From NCBI RefSeq assembly GCF_900099705.1, contig NZ_LT629695.1, positions 1,550,001 to 1,614,000 on the forward strand: a DNA stretch of 64,000 bases. Direction: 5' to 3'. Shown one piece after another: positions 16,403-24,058 of this stretch (the first letter of the stretch is position 1; every line of letters begins with the position of its first letter). Below the pieces are notes generated by a model that worked only from the letters and a program-made list of their open reading frames with translations, was not told the origin of the DNA and ran no database searches. The DNA comes from Agrococcus jejuensis. Its GTDB lineage: Bacteria; Actinomycetota; Actinomycetes; Actinomycetales; Microbacteriaceae. A program made the position numbers and the translations under genes.

Positions 16403-16981
16403 TCACGCGGCAGCGACCGCGCGCCGCATGACCGTGTTCTTGAGTCCCTTCGGGCGCACGAACGCGAACCCGGCCGCCTCGTACATCGTGCGCGTGCCGT
16501 TGTAGACGAACGAGTTGCTCATGCGCTTGTCGCCCACCTCGTGCGGGTAGCCCTCGACGACGCCGCCGCCCGCCGCGGCGATGAGGCCCAGCGCCCCGTC
16601 GAGCGCCGTGCGCGCGAGGCCCTGCCGCCGGAACCGCTTGTCGACGAAGATGCACGTCACGCGGTAGTCGGGCACCGCATCCGACTCCGCGTCGTACTGC
16701 TTGCGATGGTGGATGTTCGGCAGCTCGGCGGGCGTGCCGAACTCCGCCCACGCCACCGCCTCGCCGTCGACCATCACGAGCGCCGCGTGCGCGACGCCCG
16801 CCTCGACGAGGTGCCGCTTCGCGACCCTGCTGCCCTCGTAGCCGGGCGCGCGGCCCGGGCAGTCGTGGAAGTACGTGCACCAGCAGCCGCCGAAGATGCC
16901 GCCGTGCCGCTCGACGAGGCCCGCGAACGCATCCCACGTGTCGACCGACAGCGGCTCGATGGTGTGCGCGACCTGCGTCAT
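16403..16981 (-). CDS. GNAT-family N-acetyltransferase
   Basis: 192 residues. The acetyl-CoA binding region is VTCIFVDKRFRRQGLARTAL, giving the R/Q-x-x-G-x-A signature, with a preceding beta-bulge and a later YEAAGFAFVRP segment. An unusual Trp/Cys-rich stretch (GGCWCTYFHDCPG) near residue 33 is common to a GNAT subset that works on small amines or toxins; the substrate is unknown. I chose the ATG at 16981 (MTQVAHTIEPL) as the natural N-terminus. Confidence 0.87.
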   Translation of the reverse strand: MTQVAHTIEPLSVDTWDAFAGLVERHGGIFGGCWCTYFHDCPGRAPGYEGSRVAKRHLVEAGVAHAALVMVDGEAVAWAEFGTPAELPNIHHRKQYDAESDAVPDYRVTCIFVDKRFRRQGLARTALDGALGLIAAAGGGVVEGYPHEVGDKRMSNSFVYNGTRTMYEAAGFAFVRPKGLKNTVMRRAVAAA

Positions 16982-17028
16982 GCGGCGAGCGTAGGCCTGC
17001 GGCGGGCGGGCCACCAGCCCCGAGCACG

Positions 17029-17064
17029 ACGAAGGCCCCCGACCGTGAGGTCGGGGGCCTTCGT
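17029..17064 (-). terminator. Terminator of the L28-L33-S14 operon
   Basis: A perfect 16-bp stem (ACGAAGGCCCCCGACC) around a 4-nt loop, 29 nt past the S14 stop. It uses the same ACGAAGGCCCCC core as the HU terminator. Confidence 0.8.
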
Positions 17065-17092
17065 GCTGTGCTGTGTCAGCGGAGGCTGATGC

Positions 17093-17398
17093 CTACCAGC
17101 TCGACTTGGTCACGCCGGGCAGCTCGCCGCGGTGCGCCATCGAGCGGAAGCGGACACGCGAGATGCCGTACTCGCCGACGTGGCCGCGGGGGCGGCCGTC
17201 GATGGCGTCGCGCTTGCGCACGCGCACGGGCGAGGCGTTGCGGGGCAGCTTCTGGAGACCCAGGCGGGCCTCCTCGCGCGACTCGTCGGTGCCGTTCGGG
17301 TCGACGAGCGCCTTCTTGAGGGCAGCCCGCTTCTCGGCGTAGCGCGCGACGATGACCTTGCGCTGCTCGTTCTTCGCGATCATGGACTTCTTGGCCAT
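17093..17398 (-). CDS. rpsN: 30S ribosomal protein S14, zinc-free type
   Basis: 101 residues starting [14 protein letters not shown] and ending [13 protein letters not shown], the signature of long S14. It contains no cysteine, so it is the zinc-independent form rather than the short CXXC form. It is last in the L28-L33-S14 operon, one base downstream of L33. This trio of non-zinc proteins often allows ribosomes to keep working under zinc limitation; a Zur regulator and zinc importer lie 1.3 kb away, though no Zur box is visible before the operon. Confidence 0.97.
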   Translation of the reverse strand: MAKKSMIAKNEQRKVIVARYAEKRAALKKALVDPNGTDESREEARLGLQKLPRNASPVRVRKRDAIDGRPRGHVGEYGISRVRFRSMAHRGELPGVTKSSW

Positions 17399-17399
17399 G

Positions 17400-17570
17400 T
17401 CAGCGCTCCTCTCGGAACTCGACGTGCTTGCGCACGACGGGGTCGTACTTCTTCAGCACGAGACGGTCGGGGTTGTTGCGACGGTTCTTCTTCGTCACGT
17501 AGGTGTAGCCGGTGCCGGCAGTCGAGCGGAGCTTGATGATCGGACGAACGTCCTGTGCCTTCTTGGCCAT
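17400..17570 (-). CDS. rpmG: 50S ribosomal protein L33, zinc-free type
   Basis: A 56-residue gene: [38 protein letters not shown] and ends VEFREER. The length and the conserved TGTGYTYVT and NRRNNPDRL parts identify L33. It has no cysteine, so the zinc-binding CXXC pairs of the other L33 type are absent. Its ATG overlaps the L28 stop by one base, and its stop is one base before rpsN. Confidence 0.96.
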   Translation of the reverse strand: MAKKAQDVRPIIKLRSTAGTGYTYVTKKNRRNNPDRLVLKKYDPVVRKHVEFREER

Positions 17571-17806
17571 CAGAGCTTCACCCCCTTCTTCTGCAGGTCA
17601 CGAACGACGGACTCGATGCCGCGCGCGTCGATCACCTTGATGCCCTTGGCGGACAGGGTGAGCGTCACGTTCTTGCGGAGCGAGGGGACGTAGTACGTCT
17701 TCTTCTGCACGTTCGGGTCGAAGCGGCGCTTCGTCCGGCGGTGCGAGTGCGAGATTGCGTGACCGAAGCCGGGAACGGCTCCAGTCACCTGGCACACTGC
17801 TGCCAT
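17570..17806 (-). CDS. rpmB: 50S ribosomal protein L28, zinc-free type
   Basis: 78 residues: [20 protein letters not shown], then [20 protein letters not shown]. The length and [13 protein letters not shown] and [12 protein letters not shown] motifs are diagnostic of L28. Only one Cys is present (residue 5), so there is no zinc site. The start at 17806 follows a good TGGAGGAACC ribosome site. It heads the L28-L33-S14 operon. Upstream is an 18-nt palindrome in the leader. Confidence 0.96.
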   Translation of the reverse strand: MAAVCQVTGAVPGFGHAISHSHRRTKRRFDPNVQKKTYYVPSLRKNVTLTLSAKGIKVIDARGIESVVRDLQKKGVKL

Positions 17807-17824
17807 GGTTCCTCCAGGGGTACC

Positions 17825-17842
17825 GTGAGGCCGAGGCCTCAC
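17825..17842 (-). promoter_or_regulatory. Perfect leader palindrome GTGAGGCCGAGGCCTCAC upstream of rpmB
   Basis: An 18-nt hairpin with 8-bp arms lying 19 nt before the rpmB start, on the likely transcript leader. A -10-like TAGGAT sits at 17925-17930 on the same strand. It could be a translational control stem; function is unknown. Confidence 0.4.
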
Positions 17843-17972
17843 CCAAGATCACTTGCCTGCGCGCGCAGTTCCCATCCGAAGATGGGCTTGGCGCACGCCG
17901 TGCGGCGACGCCACACAAACGACCATCCTACGACACGCCCGGGGTGCGACGCCACCACGGCGTGGCGCGGTG

Positions 17973-19025
17973 CTACTGCGGCGGCGGCGGGCCCTGCTGC
18001 GGCGACTGCCCAGGCGGCGGCGCCATGGGGTTCGGCACCTGCTGGTCGGTCGGCCACGCGTACGGCCACGGCTGGCCGGGCATCGGCTGGCCGGGCATCG
18101 GCTGCCCCTGCCACTGCTGCGGCGGCATCGGCTGCCCGGGCCACGGCTGGTAGCCGGGCGGCGGCACGGCGCCGGGATGCGGCATCCAGGCCTGGGCGGG
18201 CTGCACCGGCTCCCCCAGCGCAGGCTGGGGCGCGGCGGGCGCGGGCGCTGGCGCGGGCGGCGGGGCGTCGAGCTGCCTGCGGTTCCAGTACAGCAGCGTC
18301 GTGATGCAGGCGGCGAGCGCCGCGAGCACGACCGCCGCGACGGCGAAGCGCCAGTAGAGGTCGCCGATGCGCACGCCGAACGGCGTGATGGCGAGGTGCA
18401 GCGTGAGCAGCACTGCCGCGAGTCCCAGCAGCGCGGCGGCGACGACGCCCATGACCCGCGCGAGCGCGATGGCGCCGCGGCGGCCGAGCGCGACGAGCGC
18501 CCACGCGCCCGCAGCAGCAGCGCGCACGACGAAGAACGCCAGCAGGAAGACGCCGAGCAGCGCGATGCCCAGCGGCGGGCCGTACCGGTACGGATCGGCG
18601 TAGTCGCAGCCGTCGATGGGGTCGCAGATCACGTCCGGCGGCGTCACGACGATGGGCTGCACCCAGGTCGCGAGCATGAGCACCGCGAGCAGGTAGACGT
18701 TGGCGCAGACGCCGATGACGAGGGGCACCGACGATCGCCGCGACAGCGACAGGTCGAGCGCGAGCAGGCCCGTGAACGCGACGAACGCGATGACCGTCCA
18801 CACGACGCGCGGCGCCTGCGTGCCGATGTCGCCGACGAACACGAGCACGATCGTGAGCAGCGTCACGAGCACGAGCAGCACCATGCCGACGAGCAGCACG
18901 GGTTGGATCCCGAGGATGCGCAGCGGCTGACGGCGCCCGGCGGGCACGGGCATCGGCTGGGCGGGCGGCTGGGCCGCTGCCGGCTGCGGCACGGGATCCT
19001 GCGGGGGTGCGGTGGGGTCGCTCAT
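17973..19025 (-). CDS. Hypothetical multi-span membrane protein with Pro/Gln-rich C-terminus
   Basis: 350 residues. An N-terminal Pro/Ala stretch precedes about seven membrane spans (for example VLLVGMVLLVLVTLLTIVL, IAFVAFTGLLALDLSL). The last 90 residues are almost all Pro, Gln, Ala, Met and Gly with repeated QPMPGQPMPGQP units. An extracellular loop contains paired cysteines (ICDPIDGCDY). I recognise no family. The codon bias and continuous hydrophobic pattern support coding. It stands alone between the ribosomal protein operon and map. Confidence 0.75.
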   Translation of the reverse strand: MSDPTAPPQDPVPQPAAAQPPAQPMPVPAGRRQPLRILGIQPVLLVGMVLLVLVTLLTIVLVFVGDIGTQAPRVVWTVIAFVAFTGLLALDLSLSRRSSVPLVIGVCANVYLLAVLMLATWVQPIVVTPPDVICDPIDGCDYADPYRYGPPLGIALLGVFLLAFFVVRAAAAGAWALVALGRRGAIALARVMGVVAAALLGLAAVLLTLHLAITPFGVRIGDLYWRFAVAAVVLAALAACITTLLYWNRRQLDAPPPAPAPAPAAPQPALGEPVQPAQAWMPHPGAVPPPGYQPWPGQPMPPQQWQGQPMPGQPMPGQPWPYAWPTDQQVPNPMAPPPGQSPQQGPPPPQ

Positions 19026-19120
19026 GACGGTCCTCTCGACGCCGTCACCTCATCACGCCGCGCTCCACGCGCTCTGCGAGGTGTGGATGGATGCGCTGAG
19101 ACGGCGTCTGTGGAACCGCG

Positions 19121-19924
19121 TCAGGCCGCGCGCTGCGCCACGGTCGGGGGCACCTCGTCGGCGCGACGCGTGAGCACGACGGGGCCGTCCTCCGTGATGG
19201 CGACCGTGTGCTCGGAGTGCGCCGTGCGCGAACCGTCGGCCGAGCGCAGCGTCCAACCGTCGGCATCCATGCGCAGCTCGTCGGTGCCGGCCATGACCCA
19301 CGGCTCGATCGCGAGCAGCAGGCCGGGGCGCAGCGTGTAGCCGCGGCCGGCGGTGCCGTCGTTGGCGACGTGGGGGTCCTGGTGCATCGTCGAGCCGATG
19401 CCGTGGCCGCCGAACTGGCCGTTGATCGTGTAGCCGGCGCCGCGCAGCACGTCGCCGATCGCGTTCGAGATGTCGCCGACGCGGTTGCCGACCTGCGCCT
19501 GCGCGATGCCCGCCTCGAGCGCGACGCGCGTGGCGTCGACGAGCGCGACGTCCTCCGGCCGCGTGCCGCCGACCCCGAACGTCAGCGCCGAGTCGCACGC
19601 CCAGCCGTCGACGATCACGGCGAGGTCGAGCGTGAGCAGCTCACCCTGCCGCACGACGCGGTCGTACGGCTTGCCGTGCAGCACGGCATCCTCGACGGCG
19701 GTGCAGATGTGGAAGCCGAACGGGCCGCGGCCGAACGACGGCGCGTAGTCGACGTAGCAGGAGGTGGCGCCCGCATCCTTGATCATCTCCGCCGCCCACG
19801 CGTCGATCTCGAGCAGGTTCGTGCCGGGCACGACGCGGTCGCGCACCGTCTGCAGGATGCGCCCCACGAGCTCGCCGGCGGGCTTCGCCGCCTCGACCTC
19901 GCGAGCGGACAGGATCTCGATCAT
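19121..19924 (-). CDS. map: Methionine aminopeptidase type I, in the zinc-uptake operon
   Basis: 267 residues. The metal ligands are all present: two Asp in LTLDLAVIVDGWACDSALTF, His in GGHGIGSTMH, Glu in AIEPWV and Glu in AHSEHTVAI; the substrate-binding His is VLHGKP. It removes the N-terminal Met of proteins. Its start overlaps the zur stop by 4 bp, so it belongs to the znu-zur operon. The usual map gene lies near secY; this copy is probably a paralogue, and its place suggests a role under metal limitation (inference). Confidence 0.9.
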   Translation of the reverse strand: MIEILSAREVEAAKPAGELVGRILQTVRDRVVPGTNLLEIDAWAAEMIKDAGATSCYVDYAPSFGRGPFGFHICTAVEDAVLHGKPYDRVVRQGELLTLDLAVIVDGWACDSALTFGVGGTRPEDVALVDATRVALEAGIAQAQVGNRVGDISNAIGDVLRGAGYTINGQFGGHGIGSTMHQDPHVANDGTAGRGYTLRPGLLLAIEPWVMAGTDELRMDADGWTLRSADGSRTAHSEHTVAITEDGPVVLTRRADEVPPTVAQRAA

Positions 19925-20322
19925 GCTGCGCCTCCGGATGCGTGCCGGTCGCAGATGCCGGTGATCTCGATGGTGTGGTGGGGGTCGGTGTAGCCGTGCT
20001 TCGCGGCGACCTCGCGCGTCCACGCCTCCACGGGGTCGGCCTCGAGCTCGACCGTGCGGCCGCACTCGCGGCAGATGAGGTGGTGGTGGTGCGTGGGCGT
20101 GCAGGCGCGGAAGACGGTCTCGCCGTCGTGCTGCACGGCATCGGCGGCGCCATCCTGCTCGAGCGTCGCGAGCGCGCGGTAGACGGTCGCGAGGCCCACG
20201 GTCGAGCCGCCGTCGCGCATGGTGGCGTGCAGCGACTGTGCGGACACGAAGCCGTCGGCGGCGTCGAGCGCCTCGCGCACGGCCTCGCGCTGCTTCGTGG
20301 ATCGTCGGCGCACGTCGGTCAT
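19921..20322 (-). CDS. zur: Fur-family zinc uptake regulator (Zur)
   Basis: 133 residues. The winged helix is SAQSLHATMRDGGSTVGLATVYRALATL. The metal-binding part has THHHHLICRECGRTVEL with one CXXC and His ligands. The C-terminal end reads ITGICDRHAS, with Cys then His instead of a second CXXC. Genome context (znu genes on one side) supports Zur over Fur. As a Zn-bound dimer it should repress the operon through the palindrome at 23998-24012. Coupled to znuB2 and map by ATGA overlaps. Confidence 0.92.
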   Translation of the reverse strand: MTDVRRRSTKQREAVREALDAADGFVSAQSLHATMRDGGSTVGLATVYRALATLEQDGAADAVQHDGETVFRACTPTHHHHLICRECGRTVELEADPVEAWTREVAAKHGYTDPHHTIEITGICDRHASGGAA

Positions 20323-21158
20323 GATGCGACCACGCTACCGGCGGCAGCCGGTGCGGGCACGGCTTCGACCACCGTGCGGCGCTGCGGGACGAGGTGCGCG
20401 AGCCCCACGACGGCGGCGGCGATGAGCGTGATGGCGCCGCCCGCCGAGACCGACCACGCCCGCGATACGAGCAGGCCGGCGACGGCGCACGCGATGCCGA
20501 TGAGCGGCGCGACCCACAGCATCGTCGTCGCCGAGCGCACGAGGCGGCGGGCAGCTGCGGCGGGCGCGACGATGAGGCCGACGGCGAGGATGGCGCCGAG
20601 CGCGGGCATGATCGCCACGACGGTCGCGGCGATGAGCGCCAGGGACACTGCCTCGGCGCGGGCGGGCTTGAGGCCCGCGGCGCGGAAGCCCGTCTCGTCG
20701 AAGGACGCGAACAGCAGGTGGCGGCCGTAGACGGCGAGCACCGCGATGGCGACGACGAGCACCGCCGCCGTGAGCCCGAGGTCCGCGGTCGTCGTGGCGA
20801 GGATCGTGCCCGTGAGGAACGAGCCGACGTCGACGGGCACGTGCGTCGCGGTCTCGGCGAACGAGCCGACGGCGAAGCCTGCGGTGAGCATGATGCCCGA
20901 GGCGACGGCGGAGCCCTGCGTGGGGATGCGGCCGATGAGCGTCGCGACGAGCACGAGCGCGACGGCCGTCGCGGCGGCGCCGAGCGGGATCGAGACGCCG
21001 AGGATGGCGGCGAGCACGGCACCGGGGAACGTCGCGTGCGTGAGCGACATGGTGAAGAAGGCGCGGCCGCGCAGCACGACGAGCACGCCCACGAGGCCCG
21101 CGAGCGCACCGGCGAGCACGGCCTCGAGCAGCGCGCGGGTGAAGTAGTCGAGCGTCAT
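20319..21158 (-). CDS. znuB: Zinc/manganese ABC transporter permease (second znuB copy)
   Basis: 279 residues with about 8-9 spans. It belongs to the ABC-3 family (PF00950): GLVGVLVVLRGRAFFTMSLT, GSFLTGTILATTTADLG, LGAILAVGLIVAPAAAARRL. It forms the membrane channel with ZnuC. The start is ATG 21158 (MTLDYFTRALLEAV), where the micro-ORF stop overlaps. Two permease genes in one operon suggest a heterodimeric channel. Confidence 0.9.
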   Translation of the reverse strand: MTLDYFTRALLEAVLAGALAGLVGVLVVLRGRAFFTMSLTHATFPGAVLAAILGVSIPLGAAATAVALVLVATLIGRIPTQGSAVASGIMLTAGFAVGSFAETATHVPVDVGSFLTGTILATTTADLGLTAAVLVVAIAVLAVYGRHLLFASFDETGFRAAGLKPARAEAVSLALIAATVVAIMPALGAILAVGLIVAPAAAARRLVRSATTMLWVAPLIGIACAVAGLLVSRAWSVSAGGAITLIAAAVVGLAHLVPQRRTVVEAVPAPAAAGSVVAS

Positions 21159-21244
21159 GCGGCGACCCTCGGCGCCACGAAGCACGTGGGGAGGGCATCG
21201 AGCGAAGCCCTGGTGAACTCGTCGAGCGTCATGCGGCGACCCTC
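21138..21244. repeat. Tandem duplication of the znuB1/znuB2 junction
   Basis: Two 33-bp segments at 21138-21170 and 21212-21244 match at 31 of 33 positions with a 74-bp offset. Each carries the end of one reading frame (RVAA-stop) overlapping the start of the next (MTLD..FTRA). Confidence 0.85.
21155..21232 (-). CDS. 25-codon micro-ORF between the two znuB genes
   Basis: Starts at ATG 21232 overlapping the znuB1 stop (ATGA) and ends at a TGA overlapping the znuB2 start. The product begins MTLDEFTRASLDAL and ends VAPRVAA: its N-terminus mimics the znuB2 N-terminus, and its C-terminus repeats the last residues of znuB1. It is a by-product of the 74-bp duplication and probably keeps translational coupling rather than making a functional peptide. 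Confidence 0.5.
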   Translation of the reverse strand: MTLDEFTRASLDALPTCFVAPRVAA

Positions 21245-22083
21245 CGTGCGAGCGCGCCCTCGCGCACGGCGCCGACCGCCAGCGCCACGAGGTACGCCGC
21301 GAGCATCGTGAGCGCGACGATCGACGACGGCGACGCCTGCACGCCCGCGCTCGACGCCGCGAACGCGACCGACATGCCGATCCACGAGGCGGCGGCGGCG
21401 ATGCCCGTCGCGACGATCGCGCCCGGCACGACGTGGCGCGTGACGGCACGGGATGCGGCGGCGGGCACGATGAGCACGGCGAGCACGAGCAGGGTGCCGA
21501 CGGCGGCGGATGCCGCGACGACGACGAGCGCGACCGCGACGTTGGCGACGACGTCGGTGACGCGCACGGGCACGCCCGCGATGCGCGCCGCCTGCTCGTC
21601 GAACGCGCGCAGCACCTGCCACCGCCACGTCGCCATGACCCCCGCGACCGCGAGCGCGACGATGCCGAGCGAGATCGCCAGCTGCGCATCCGTCACCGTG
21701 AGCAGGCTGCCGAAGAAGAACGACTCCATCTGGCCCGCCCACTCCGAGCGCAGCGACACGAGCACGACGCCGAGCGAGAAGCACGCCGTGAGCACGATCG
21801 CGACGCCCGTCTCGGTGCCGGTGCGGCGCGCGATCGCGACGAGCACGAGCGCCGCCACGACGGCGGCGACGAGCGCGCCGGGCAGGATGCCGCTCGCGCC
21901 CGCGACCATGAAGCCGATCACGAGGCCCGGGAACACCGCGTGGGTGAGGCCGTCGGAGGCGAACTCGAGCCTGCGCAGGTTCACGACCGTGCCGACCGTG
22001 CCGGCCGCGACCGCGAGCACGAGCAGCAGCACGAGCGGCCGCAGCATGAACGGCAGCTGGAAGGGCGTGACGAGGTCGAGCAC
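21229..22083 (-). CDS. znuB: Zinc/manganese ABC transporter permease (first znuB copy)
   Basis: 284 residues with about 8-9 spans; ABC-3 family with FASDGLTHAVFPGLVIGFM, LFAFGS-type loop MESFFFGSLLTVTDAQL, and the conserved LLVLAVLIVPAAASRAV. It begins with GTG 22083, one base after the znuC stop; the longer frame upstream lies in the znuC gene. It pairs with the second permease to make the membrane part of the zinc importer. Confidence 0.9.
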   Translation of the reverse strand: MLDLVTPFQLPFMLRPLVLLLVLAVAAGTVGTVVNLRRLEFASDGLTHAVFPGLVIGFMVAGASGILPGALVAAVVAALVLVAIARRTGTETGVAIVLTACFSLGVVLVSLRSEWAGQMESFFFGSLLTVTDAQLAISLGIVALAVAGVMATWRWQVLRAFDEQAARIAGVPVRVTDVVANVAVALVVVAASAAVGTLLVLAVLIVPAAASRAVTRHVVPGAIVATGIAAAASWIGMSVAFAASSAGVQASPSSIVALTMLAAYLVALAVGAVREGALARRVAA

Positions 22084-22084
22084 G

Positions 22085-22882
22085 TCAGCGGTGGTCGTGC
22101 TCGTGCACGTCGTCGTGCTCGCGGTGCTCGGCGTGGCCGTGCTCGGTCGCGTGGTGCTCGGCGGTCGCGAGCGTGTGGCCGTCGATCTCGACGGCGTGGT
22201 GCTCGAACGCCTTGCGCACCTGCTCGAGCGTGAGCACGCACGCGGTGTCGTCGAACGCGATCTGCTCACGGTCGATGAGCAGCGTGCGCTCGCACACCGC
22301 GCGGGCGAGCTCGAGGTCGTGGGTCGTCACGACGAGGCCCACGCCCGCTGCCTTGAGTCGCTCGATCGCGTCGAGCAGCGACTGGCGGCTCGCGGCGTCG
22401 AGGCCGTTGAACGGCTCGTCGAGCAGCAGCAGCGCCGGCTCTCCCGCGATCGCTCGCGCGAGGAGCCCACGACGCTGCTGGCCGCCCGAGAGGTCGCCGA
22501 ACCGCGCCTTGCGCTGCGCCGTCAGCCGCACGGTCTCGAGCGCCTGCGCCACGGCATCCCGGTCGGCACGGCCCGGCCAGCGGAGGCCGAGGCGCGCGGT
22601 GCGGCCCTGCATCACGACCTGCTCGAGCGAGATCGGGAACGCCGCATCCGTCGTCGTCGACTGCGGCAGCATACCGATGGCGCCTGCGCCCGTCGGCACG
22701 TCGAAGCGATCGGCGTCGTGCGGCACGAGCCCCAGCAGGCCGTCGAGCAGCGTCGACTTGCCCGCGCCGTTCGGTCCGACGAGCGCGACGGCCTCGCCCG
22801 GCTCGACCGCGAAGGTCACGCCGGACAGCACCGTGCGCCCTCCCCTGCGGAAGGACGCGCGGTCGATGCGGACGATGCTCAC
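22085..22882 (-). CDS. znuC: Zinc ABC transporter ATP-binding protein with His-rich tail
   Basis: 265 residues. Walker A GPNGAGKSTLL, ABC signature LSGGQQRR, Walker B LLLLDEPFNGLD and H-loop VVTTHDLE are intact. The last 30 residues are packed with His (HHATEHGHAEHREHDDVHEHDHR), which could bind or sense zinc on the cytoplasmic side. It powers import through the two ZnuB proteins. Its ATG overlaps the znuA stop by 4 bp. Confidence 0.93.
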   Translation of the reverse strand: MSIVRIDRASFRRGGRTVLSGVTFAVEPGEAVALVGPNGAGKSTLLDGLLGLVPHDADRFDVPTGAGAIGMLPQSTTTDAAFPISLEQVVMQGRTARLGLRWPGRADRDAVAQALETVRLTAQRKARFGDLSGGQQRRGLLARAIAGEPALLLLDEPFNGLDAASRQSLLDAIERLKAAGVGLVVTTHDLELARAVCERTLLIDREQIAFDDTACVLTLEQVRKAFEHHAVEIDGHTLATAEHHATEHGHAEHREHDDVHEHDHR

Positions 22883-23976
22883 TCGGTGAGGCTATCCGGC
22901 ACGGGCAGGGGCTCGACGCCCCACGACTCGACGATGAGGGTCACGTTGTGGATGACGCTGCCCACGTACGTCGCGCCGGGCGTGCCCGCGGCACCGAGCG
23001 AGTCGGCGTACAGCGCATCCTCGCCCGAGTACACCTCGACGCCGGCCTCCGACGCGATGGTCTCGGCGATCTGCGGGTCGATGCTCGTCTCCGAGAACAC
23101 GGCGCGCACGCCGGACTCTCGGATGGCCGCGACGAGCGCGTCGATGTCGGCGGCGCTCGGCTCGGCGTTGTCGTCGAACGCGGGCATGACCGAGCCGACG
23201 ACCGTCATGCCGGTCGCCTCGGCGAGGTACGAGAACGTGTCGTGGTTCGTCACGAGGAGGCGCTGGTCGGCCGGCACCTGCTCGATGGATGCGTGCACCC
23301 ACTCGTCGAGCGCCTCGAGCTGCGCGACGTAGTCGGCCGTCGACGCCTCGATCGCGTCGGCGTTGGCCGTGTCGGCCGCGGCGAGGGCCGCGCCGATCGT
23401 CTCGGCCATGTGCACGACCTGGTGCGGGTCGCTCCACACGTGCGGGTCGGTGCCGCCGTGGTCGTGGTCGTCGTGACCCTCCTCGGCCTCCGCGTCGGCG
23501 TCGGCCGGCGCGGAGGCGGCGGGCTCGGAGGCCTCGGCCGACTCGTCGGCGTGTTCCTCGTCCGCGTGCTCCTCGTCGCCGTGATCGTGGTCGTGGCCCT
23601 CGCCCTCGTGCAGGTGCACGTCGGCCGACGCATCCACGAGCTCGCCGTCGAAGCCCGAGGCCTCGATCGTGTCGTCGAGCCACTCCTCGAGGCCGGCGCC
23701 GTTGATCACGAGCACGTCGGCGGTCGCGAGGGCCGTGAGCGCCTCGGGCGTCGGGTCGTACGAGTGGGCCGACTGGCCGGGCTGCAGCAGCTGCGTCACC
23801 TCGGCGTCGTCACCAACGATCTCGCGCACGACGTCGCCCATCTGGGTCGTCGTGGCGACGACCTGCAGCGTGCCGTCGTCGGCGCCGGCATCAGCCGAAG
23901 TCGAGCAGCCGGCGAGGGCGATGACGGATGCGGCGAGGGCCGCGGGCAGCGCGATGCGCGTGAGGGTGCGGGGCAT
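22879..23976 (-). CDS. znuA: Zinc-binding lipoprotein of the ZnuABC importer
   Basis: 365 residues. The signal peptide ends in the lipobox ALAGC (Cys24). The cluster A-I fold carries metal-binding His in QSAHSYDPTPEAL, DPHVWSDP and LVTNHDTFSYL. A long His/Asp/Glu-rich loop (residues about 120-175) contains HDHDHGDEEHADEEHADE and GHDDHDHGG, typical of ZnuA. It delivers zinc to the permeases at the outer membrane face. No Shine-Dalgarno precedes ATG 23976, which fits a leaderless mRNA from the promoter just upstream. Confidence 0.94.
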   Translation of the reverse strand: MPRTLTRIALPAALAASVIALAGCSTSADAGADDGTLQVVATTTQMGDVVREIVGDDAEVTQLLQPGQSAHSYDPTPEALTALATADVLVINGAGLEEWLDDTIEASGFDGELVDASADVHLHEGEGHDHDHGDEEHADEEHADESAEASEPAASAPADADAEAEEGHDDHDHGGTDPHVWSDPHQVVHMAETIGAALAAADTANADAIEASTADYVAQLEALDEWVHASIEQVPADQRLLVTNHDTFSYLAEATGMTVVGSVMPAFDDNAEPSAADIDALVAAIRESGVRAVFSETSIDPQIAETIASEAGVEVYSGEDALYADSLGAAGTPGATYVGSVIHNVTLIVESWGVEPLPVPDSLTE

Positions 23977-23983
23977 GGATGCG

Positions 23984-24013
23984 ACGCTACTCGCGAATGA
24001 GAACCGTTGTCAA
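23984..24013 (-). promoter_or_regulatory. znuA operon promoter (leaderless)
   Basis: -35 TTGACA at 24008-24013 and a -10-like TAGCGT at 23984-23989 (18-nt spacer), read leftwards. Start of transcription would fall at or within a base of ATG 23976, so no leader is expected. The -35 and spacer overlap the Zur-box-like palindrome. Confidence 0.6.
23998..24012. promoter_or_regulatory. Zur-box-like palindrome TGAGAACCGTTGTCA
   Basis: Near-perfect 15-bp palindrome TGAnAACnGTTnTCA, matching the actinobacterial Zur consensus shape (TGAnAACnnTTnTCA). It covers the -35 and spacer of the znuA promoter, the ideal place for repression by Zn-Zur. This is the only such site I found; there is none before rpmB. 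Confidence 0.65.
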
Positions 24014-24058
24014 AACGCAATCTCGGACGGATCAGGACAGGCGACATACAGTTGCCAC

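Noticed and set aside
17807..17972. Zur box before the L28-L33-S14 operon
   Set aside because: No TGAnAACnnTTnTCA-like sequence found on either strand; only a GC palindrome in the leader.
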